Below are positions 1 to 7,400 of a stretch of DNA of 26,240 bases, in pieces (positions within the stretch are counted from its first letter, which is position 1; every line of letters begins with the position of its first letter). The notes under the pieces were generated by a model. It ran no database searches and was not told the origin of the DNA. It was given only the letters and a program-made list of their open reading frames with translations. The stretch is taken from the IMG/VR virus record IMGVR_UViG_3300031857_001190, positions 1-26,240 of that record; one strand, given 5' to 3'. The DNA is from a virus. The translations under genes and the position numbers were made by a program.

Positions 1-1
1 A

Positions 2-1414
2 ATGGCAGGGGGTATAGTTGGTTTAGGGTATACAGCCGCTAGTGGTGGTGATTTGAAGAAAGGCTTGATGGCTGGCCTTGGCGCATATGGCGGCGCTAGT
101 ATGTATGGCGCTATGAATCCTGCGGCTACGGCAACTGCTGGTGCAACACCTGTGCCTACAGCCACTACCGCGGTACCTGTAAATACTCCACCACCCATAA
201 CAAATTCTTCTATCCCCGGAATAACTAACACTGTTCCAGACGTAACGCAGTCGGTTATTACGCCGCAACCTGCGCCAATGAACCTTAACTCTTTATCATC
301 TAGCCCCATAACGCAAGGGCCAACAACTGCCCCAATTGGTAGCGACCTTACTCCATATGGCTCAAGCCAAGTAGGACTACCAAGAGCCACTAACCTTGCA
401 ACCACGGCAACAACACCTGCCTATACCCCCGCCGCTCAGTCGTTTGAAAGTTATGTTAAAGCTAACCCATACACTACTGCCGGAACTGCCGCAAGCATAT
501 ATTCTGGTTCTAAGGAAGAACCCAAGGCTCCAGACCCTGCCGACCCCGGCATGATTCGCCCATACACATATGAGCGCAATAAAAATGTTGACGCGTTCCA
601 AGATGCACCTACTAGCGGTTATGCACCGTTGAGTTCTAAAGAACGTAGATACTTCACTGATGACAAGTACACGGCTCTGACCCCATACAAAGCACCGGGT
701 CCTGAGTACAAAGCGGCTGGTGGTCCCGTAGAAGAAATGTCTAACAACGCGGCTATGGGTGCAAACACTATGTACCCAATGGCTAATACGGCAACGTCAT
801 CTTTTGCTACACCTTATCAGGCTCCTCAGTCTACAAACATGTTGGCTAACATGGTGGCTCCCTCTGGTGGCGGCGCAGTGGGTGCTATGTCTGGCGAACC
901 TAGTATGCAAGGTACCCGCATGGCGGGTGGTGGCGAAGTCCAACGTTTTGGCTTGGGTGGTATGAGTATTGACCCACAGAACGCGTCGGAAGGTGGTATT
1001 TTTGCACTGTTACGGCAGGCGATGGGGGCGGCAAGGCAGAAACAATCTGACCCACGCCAATACACCTACGACCCACAATCTCAACAATATAGCGAAATAC
1101 AGCAGGGTACCGCCGTTCCCGCGTTGGCTATGGGCGGTTCGTTGGGTGGCTACTCAGATGGTGGGCGTATGCTCAAGGGGCCGGGTGACGGCATGTCTGA
1201 CAACATTCCAGCAGTCATTGGTAAAAAACAACCTGCACGATTGGCAGATGGTGAGTTCGTAGTTCCAGCAGATGTGGTGTCACATCTGGGTAATGGCTCT
1301 ACTGACGCGGGTGCCAAGCAGTTGTACGCCATGATGGACAAGATTCGTGCCGCACGTACGGGCACAAAGAAACAGGGAAAGCAAATCAATCCCCGTAAAT
1401 ACATGCCAGCATGA
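2..1414 (+). CDS. Phage virion protein, 5'-partial (Gly/Ala/Pro/Thr-rich)
   Basis: The reading frame is open to the left edge and its first Met is probably internal, because the visible N-terminus is already a Gly/Ala-rich hydrophobic stretch of the kind found inside phage virion proteins and no ribosome binding site can be seen. The next 100 residues are Pro/Thr/Ala-rich and probably disordered. Residues 309-317 read GGGEVQRFG, a motif shared with the next two virion genes. The C-terminal 75 residues are the most protein-like part: GPGDGMSDNIPA, then a stretch around LADGEFVVPADVVSHLGNGS, ending in a basic tail. This C-terminal block recurs in structural proteins of aquatic phages as far as I recognise it. 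Its exact place in the particle (internal, ejected or tail) cannot be told. The stop overlaps the ATG of the next gene. Confidence 0.75.
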   Translation: MAGGIVGLGYTAASGGDLKKGLMAGLGAYGGASMYGAMNPAATATAGATPVPTATTAVPVNTPPPITNSSIPGITNTVPDVTQSVITPQPAPMNLNSLSSSPITQGPTTAPIGSDLTPYGSSQVGLPRATNLATTATTPAYTPAAQSFESYVKANPYTTAGTAASIYSGSKEEPKAPDPADPGMIRPYTYERNKNVDAFQDAPTSGYAPLSSKERRYFTDDKYTALTPYKAPGPEYKAAGGPVEEMSNNAAMGANTMYPMANTATSSFATPYQAPQSTNMLANMVAPSGGGAVGAMSGEPSMQGTRMAGGGEVQRFGLGGMSIDPQNASEGGIFALLRQAMGAARQKQSDPRQYTYDPQSQQYSEIQQGTAVPALAMGGSLGGYSDGGRMLKGPGDGMSDNIPAVIGKKQPARLADGEFVVPADVVSHLGNGSTDAGAKQLYAMMDKIRAARTGTKKQGKQINPRKYMPA

Positions 1415-1872
1415 CGTACGCTTTCACCGTAGAACGCTTCTCTGACACATACAGTGAACTCGAATCGCTGTACAGGCAACACTACGGGGAAATGGTCGAC
1501 AGGCTGGCTGGGCAGGGGATTACTTACTCACCCTATAACCCACGACTTGATGAATACGTCAAGGCAGGTGATGGTGGTTGGTTGCTGACATTTGTTTTGC
1601 GTTGTGAGGGGGTTGCTTGTGGGTATGCCAATGTGTATATCACCAACGACATGCACAACGGGGATTTGATTTCGCAGGAGGACACGCTTTTTGTACTAAA
1701 AGAACACCGCAACGGGGTCGGCAAAAAGCTTGTTCAGTTTGTACTCCAAGAGCTAAAATCTCGTGGCGTAAAACGTTTGATAGTGTCGGCAATGACCGAC
1801 TTGCGCGTTGCAAAACTTTGGGGCCGAATGGGTTTCAAAGAGGCTGCTACGCAAATGATTTACGAATTTTAA
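1411..1872 (+). CDS. GNAT-family N-acetyltransferase
   Basis: This 153-residue protein has the GNAT fold signature. Motif A, which binds the pyrophosphate of acetyl-CoA, is seen as HRNGVGKKL (residues 99-107), preceded by the beta strand DTLFVLKE and followed by helix LVQFVLQELKSRGV. The C-terminal half has strand KRLIVSAM and the motif B region with WGRMGFKEA (137-145). The acceptor substrate cannot be read from sequence; it could be a protein amine or a small molecule. The start codon overlaps the stop of the preceding virion gene (ATGA), so coupled translation is likely, and no strong Shine-Dalgarno sequence precedes it. Acetyltransferase genes embedded in phage structural operons are known, but their role is mostly untested; modification of a virion or host protein is an inference. 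Confidence 0.85.
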   Translation: MTYAFTVERFSDTYSELESLYRQHYGEMVDRLAGQGITYSPYNPRLDEYVKAGDGGWLLTFVLRCEGVACGYANVYITNDMHNGDLISQEDTLFVLKEHRNGVGKKLVQFVLQELKSRGVKRLIVSAMTDLRVAKLWGRMGFKEAATQMIYEF

Positions 1873-1881
1873 GGAACCGCT

Positions 1882-2862
1882 ATGTGCAGTCCAACACAAC
1901 CTACGCAACCTACTAACACGACGCAGACAACTACGACTATTCCCGAATACGCCAAGCCGTATGTCGAGAAGATGCTGGGTCAGACAGAAGCGTTATCTAA
2001 GACCCCATACCAAACGTATGACCGTGAACGCATTGCAGGGTTTTCCCCAATGCAACAACAGGCTATGCAAAATGCGCAGAACATGAACCCTGCACAACAG
2101 TTATCTCAAGGTAGCGGGTTGGCGTATGGCGCGGGGCTAGGCGGTCTGGGCATGGCGATGGGCGCGTCAAACCCACAGAACTTCCAACAAAATGTTGGCG
2201 GGTACATGAACCCATACTTGCAGATGTCTTTGGCACCACAGTTAGCAGAAGCAAACCGCCAGTACGACATTGGCGCTACCAAACAACAAAGCGCGGCTAC
2301 TCAGGCAGGTGCATTTGGTGGCTCACGCGAAGCGATTATGGCGGCTGAAAACGAGCGCAACCGTAACATGGGTTTAAACAGCATCATTGGTCAGGGCTAC
2401 AACACTGCGTTTAACAACGCACAGAACCAATACAACCAATCACAGCAACAAGCCTTACAAGGGTTAGGTGTCGGCTTGCAAGGTGCGAGTGCTTTGGGTC
2501 AGTTAGGTCAGACTCAGTACGGGCAGGAGATGGGTATTAACCAACTGCAAAACCAGTACGGTGGTCAACAACAAGCCCTAAACCAAAACATCTTGGGTCA
2601 GCAGTACCAAGACTTCCAAAACCAAGTCAACTACCCGTACAAGCAGTTGGGCTTCATGTCTGACATGCTTCGGGGTTTACCCTTATCTCAAGGTGCGTCT
2701 ACGATGTACCAAGCGCAACCCTCTATGGCGTCACAGGCTGTTGGCCTTGGCTTGCTAGGTAAAGGTGTGGGTGCGTTTGCCGAGGGTGGCGAAGTTGAAC
2801 AAGAAGATTACGCTGGCTTGCCAGCAGGTGCGTTAAACCGCGTCATGGGAGGAATGGCATGA
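1882..2862 (+). CDS. Phage virion protein, Gln/Asn/Gly-rich
   Basis: The 326-residue product opens with a Thr/Gln-rich leader, then IPEYAKPYVEKMLGQTEAL and YDRERIAGFSPMQQQA, patterns I recognise from internal or tail-associated structural proteins of podovirus-like phages. The middle (residues 70-265) is very rich in Gln, Asn, Gly and Ala and suits an extended helical or assembly protein. Near the C-terminus AEGGEVEQEDYAG (300-312) repeats the GGEV motif of the flanking virion genes. The start is supported by AAGGA at 1871-1875, which overlaps the stop codon of the acetyltransferase gene. Its end overlaps the next gene by 4 bases (ATGGCATGA). No enzymatic motif was seen. Function in assembly or ejection is inferred from composition and position. 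Confidence 0.7.
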   Translation: MCSPTQPTQPTNTTQTTTTIPEYAKPYVEKMLGQTEALSKTPYQTYDRERIAGFSPMQQQAMQNAQNMNPAQQLSQGSGLAYGAGLGGLGMAMGASNPQNFQQNVGGYMNPYLQMSLAPQLAEANRQYDIGATKQQSAATQAGAFGGSREAIMAAENERNRNMGLNSIIGQGYNTAFNNAQNQYNQSQQQALQGLGVGLQGASALGQLGQTQYGQEMGINQLQNQYGGQQQALNQNILGQQYQDFQNQVNYPYKQLGFMSDMLRGLPLSQGASTMYQAQPSMASQAVGLGLLGKGVGAFAEGGEVEQEDYAGLPAGALNRVMGGMA

Positions 2863-4463
2863 TTAGTCAATCACTAGCCCATTTAGGTATTGCCGAGTTG
2901 CAGAAGGCGGTGCTGGGTATGAACCCTGCCATCAAGCCGTACGCCGCGCTTGCCGCTTTGCAAGAGAAGGTTAAGTCTGAACAGATGCGACAAGGTCAAG
3001 CGATGCAGAACCCTGCACAGCCACCTGTGGCGCAACAGATGATGGCGCAAGCCCAGCAGTTAAGCCCTGCCCAAGTCAATAACCCATACATGGCATCTGG
3101 TCTGGGTGCCGTACCTGTGCAGTCTCCTGTACAAGCACCCACCGCTAACATGGCGTCGGGTGGCATCATCGCGTTTGATGAAGGTGGCGAAGTTCCACGC
3201 TTCCAAGTTGGTGGTGCTATGGAAGAAAGATTAAGAGAAAGAGAAAGAGAAAGGATTGCAAGAGAACAACTTAGAGAACAACTTTATAGCTTACCCTCTG
3301 GGGGAAAACCCGGCGGGTTTTATGCTATGAATGTACCTACTCCAACATCTACAATAAAACAAGAAGAAGCACCGCCTCAGTATTTATCATCGGGTAAAGT
3401 CAACCCTGCCTATACAGCATTTGCACAAAGAGATGCGGTACGTGACCGTGGTGTTGACTCGCAATCGTATAACCCCGCGATGTTTTCCAACGTAAATGCC
3501 CCTGTTGCACCTGCGCCAGAAATTACTTCACAAGTTGCCCCAGAAGCGCCTAAAGATAAAAAAGAAACTGCTCCCGCTAAAAAACCCGCCACAGGTAAAA
3601 AAACTAAAGAAGACCCCGTGGGTATTGCACAAGCCGTCACGGACGCAGACCGTTATAAGGTAGACACACAGTACAAAACTCTAGACGATTTTATGACGGC
3701 ACGCAAAGCCGCTGAAGCAAGCGCAGGTACGTTACCAGACGACGAATTTACCAAACTTCAACGGGAAAACCTTACTAAACGTGAAGCACGCTTGGCTAAG
3801 ACAGAAAAGAGTGGCGACCAACTAGCTTATCTACAAGCGGCAGGGTATTTCTTCGGTCCGGGCAACCTGTTGCAAAACGCACAGCGTGGACTACCTGCCT
3901 TTGCCGAAGCTAAGATAAAAGCCAACGCCACATTAGACGCCGCACAAGAAAAAGTTATGGATGCGCAAGATGCCTACGCACGCTATAACCAAGCACGTCA
4001 AGACGGTAACAAGAAAGATGCACGCGACGCGTTTGGGCAGTACAAAACGTATAGCAACGACGCTGAGAGATTAAGACTTACAGGCATACAACTAGCCGAC
4101 ACTGCTAAGTATCAACAGGCGCAGGCGTTAACAGGGGGGCGTATGGCTGATGCCGCTATGCTTGCCGCAAAGAATCGTGGAATTATGGGGGGTCAATACG
4201 CAGATAGACAGCGATTAGCCGAATTAAAAACCACACAAGATGGGCTTAATAAGCGATTAACGGAGTTAGGTCCAATGGCAATGCTTCCAGAAAATAAAGC
4301 TGAAGTTGCAAGACTTAAAAGAGAATTAAACATAGTTACCAACGAAATAGCTGGAATGGCAGGTATAGACTTTACAATGCCACCACCCCCCGCCCCCGGT
4401 GCTGGAAATCCAAACTTACCGCCTTTAAGTTCTGTAGCAAATCAGTTCTATACCTCAAAATGA
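2859..4463 (+). CDS. Phage virion protein with GGEVPRF motif and long charged helices
   Basis: The 534-residue product has three parts. Residues 1-90 form helices and a Met/Gln/Pro-rich linker. Residues 100-120 contain ASGGIIAFDEGGEVPRFQVG, the clearest copy of the motif shared by the virion genes upstream. Residues 121-140 are an Arg/Glu repeat likely to form a charged helix, followed by a Pro/Lys-rich linker (to about 265). The C-terminal half is alternately helical and charged, with likely coiled coils at about 275-400, and ends in a Pro-rich tail. GGAGGA at 2849-2854 positions the start 4 bases before the end of the previous gene. I see no catalytic motif. It is probably another internal or ejected virion component. 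Confidence 0.7.
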   Translation: MISQSLAHLGIAELQKAVLGMNPAIKPYAALAALQEKVKSEQMRQGQAMQNPAQPPVAQQMMAQAQQLSPAQVNNPYMASGLGAVPVQSPVQAPTANMASGGIIAFDEGGEVPRFQVGGAMEERLRERERERIAREQLREQLYSLPSGGKPGGFYAMNVPTPTSTIKQEEAPPQYLSSGKVNPAYTAFAQRDAVRDRGVDSQSYNPAMFSNVNAPVAPAPEITSQVAPEAPKDKKETAPAKKPATGKKTKEDPVGIAQAVTDADRYKVDTQYKTLDDFMTARKAAEASAGTLPDDEFTKLQRENLTKREARLAKTEKSGDQLAYLQAAGYFFGPGNLLQNAQRGLPAFAEAKIKANATLDAAQEKVMDAQDAYARYNQARQDGNKKDARDAFGQYKTYSNDAERLRLTGIQLADTAKYQQAQALTGGRMADAAMLAAKNRGIMGGQYADRQRLAELKTTQDGLNKRLTELGPMAMLPENKAEVARLKRELNIVTNEIAGMAGIDFTMPPPPAPGAGNPNLPPLSSVANQFYTSK

Positions 4464-4464
4464 T

Positions 4465-7400
4465 ATGGCAACATTCAACGCTGAAGCAGCACTAAAAGCC
4501 GGATACACAGAACTACAAATTGCAGAGTTCTTAGGGCAACAAAATAAATTTAATACTGCGGCGGCGTTGCAAGCGGGGTATGCCCCCGCTGACATCATTA
4601 AGCAATTAAGTGGGCCACCACCTACTACCTTTGGTGGGCAAACAAAAGAATTTTTCAAAGGTATCCCCTATGGGGCAGTTAATCTTCTTGAAAGTGCGGC
4701 TACTGGTGCGTCCGCATTGTTACCAGAGGATATGGAGAAGTCTGCACGCAAGACCATCTCTGAAACTGCCGCCGCCGCTAAGAAACCGTTTGAAGCCGCT
4801 AGAGGTTACGAAGAAACAATCCCCCGTAAATTAGGTGAATCGGGCGGCTCTACTTTGCCTTTCTTTGCGCTTGGCCCCGCAGGGTTGGCGGGACGTATTG
4901 GTGCTACAGGTTTGGGTGTAGGTGCTGGCGCAGGCGAAGCCCGTACCCGTGCGGAGCAAGAAGGCGCGACAGGTGGACAGCGTGCGGGGGCTACTGCTCT
5001 TGGTGCTGTAGTAGGTGTAACAGAAATGTTACCTGTGTTCCGCTTTATAGATAACTTAGCCAGCCCAATTAAAAAAGGCATCATGGGTACGCTTACCCGC
5101 GCCGCCGCTACAGGCGGTGCAGAAGGTTTGCAAGAAGCCGCCGCACAAATAGCGCAAAATTTAATTGCCAAAGGCGTTTACAAACCTGACCAAGCCATCA
5201 TTGAGCAAGTAGGTGAATCTGCCGCCTACGGCACAGCAACGGGTGCCTTGATTCAAGTTCTTACAGATATGGCATTGGGTCGCCGTGCTGGACAAGGAAG
5301 TTCTACACCCGCTGGTCAGGCTACAACAACCGAAGCAGAACAACAAGCCAAACGACTTCAAGTAGCGCAAGAGCAGATGGGCGTTAAGCAAGGGCGCGAA
5401 GCCCGTGCTGGTGAGAAGTTACTTAATGCTGAAGAGCGAAAAGCCGCTAAAGTAGAAGCCCTTGCACAAAAAGACCGCCTTGCTGAGATGGACCGCCTCA
5501 ATGCAGAGGCACGCACGCAACGCGAAGCCGACTTAAAGGCGGCGTTCCCAACCGACTATGCAGATGTGATGCAACGTACAGACAACTACGTTGAACTGAG
5601 CAAAGAGTTAGATGCAATTAGTGGTTCGCAAACCAAAGAAGCCAAAGCACGCCGTGGGCAAATCCAAGCACGGATGCAACAGATTGTTGAAGAAGATACC
5701 CGTGTACCCCGCGAGTTAAAGCGCATCCAAGACGACCAAGAACGCTTGGCTAAACAAGCTGGCTTTCCAGCAAAGAAGTCTGCCGCCGCATTTGAAGCCG
5801 CACCCCCACAGATGGAGATGCGCGAAGCGATGCTTGAGCCGGGGCAAGAGTTGCCACCACAGCGTGACTTGCAAGGAAACATCATTACACCAGAGGCACC
5901 CGTAGCGGAGCCTACTAAGCGTTTCCCCACATTTAAGACCGCAGAAGATGCGGCACGGGGCATGCAACGTGGTGAGGCGGCACTAGCCAAAGAAGCCACA
6001 GCCCTACGCAAAGAACAAGAAGCCGCTGGGCAGATGACGCTTGCGCCACGCGTTGAGCCAAAAGTAACCGAGCAGCCAGTTACCGAGCCTACGCTGGTGC
6101 AGAAGCCAGAACCCCTCACGCCTACAACTGTGCCAACCACCGTCACACCTGATGTGCTGGGTGCTTTGGGTATTGGTCGCACGGCAATCATCCGTAAGCC
6201 TGACCACGGCATCATGGGTAAAGATATTGCTGACCCTGCACAAGCCGCTGAAGTTAAGTCAATCCTCGAAGCCTACCGCCAAGGTCGTAGCGCACCCATA
6301 CAAGAAAAGATAGATGCATACCTTGCACGACCAGAATTCGAAGCAGTAAAAGGAGAGACAAATGCTAGACAAACTCAGCCACCCACAGATAGAAACGGCG
6401 TTCAAGTACCTGACCAAACCGGTGAAGGAAAGCCCGCCAGACGAACTCTCACAGCTAAACGAAATGGAATGGTTCCTCTTAAGCCGGATGCTAGACAGCC
6501 TGTTGTCAGAGAAGCTGAACAGTCCGCTCCAGTAGAAGAAACTAAAACCAAACATAAAACAACCTACGAAGGTAAACCCGCAACGGTAACTATCGTTCGC
6601 GATGCCTTGGGGAAAGTTGTTGATACAACAGTCAAAGTAGATGACGAAAAATTTGCTGCGGTAAACCTTGGGGCGCAGGGTGTAGTTACTGACGAACAAC
6701 TGCTCCAAAACCTGACTGACATAGGAACAATAGGGCAAGAAGAAACCGCTAAACCCCCAGAGGAGCCACCAGCACCCCCTGCCGAACCTAAGAAGCAGAT
6801 GGGTATGTTTGACCAGTTGGTACAGCCAGACGTTGCTGAAAAAGGTAAAGGCAAGAAAGCCGCGCCTGTTGAAGAGGAAGAAGCCCCTGCCGTAGAAGAA
6901 GTTAAGTTTGACCCGTGGGACAAAAAGAACTACCAAGGTCTGGCACAAGAAATTGAAAAAGGCACTACACGTAGCCCGCAAGAAGCCGCGCAAGATTTGG
7001 TAGATGCAAAGGCGGCAGACCGCGAAAGCAAGAAGTCCATCAAGGTTAAGTCTAAGCCTATACAAGAAGCTGTAGAAGAAGAGTCAACAGCAGAGAAAGA
7101 TGTACGTGCAGAGGCTACTGTTGCCGCTGTTAAGACCCTGACGGGTGCTGACAAGATGGTGCTGGCAAAGCACTACAAGCAACCCAAGTTCAATAAGGTT
7201 GCTGAGACATCGTTTGTTGACGACACCATCAAGGCTATTACTGACGGTATTGATTCCGTCTCTAAGGCAATCCACAAGTACGTTCGCAAGGCCATGTCTG
7301 GCATGCTGTCTGTGGCTTTGGTTATCAACCCAGCGTTTATGAGTTTGCCAGAAGCGGCGATTATCTCTAGCCCTGCTACCTACACAGTAGAGCAAGCGGT

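Noticed and set aside
5586-6215. Minus-strand frame of 209 residues
   Set aside because: Ser/Cys/Arg-rich shadow of the charged coiled region of the giant gene; no motif.
6259-7065. Long minus-strand frame of 268 residues opposite the giant gene
   Set aside because: Composition is Cys/Phe/Arg-rich and follows from low-complexity coding on the plus strand; no ribosome site and no domain.
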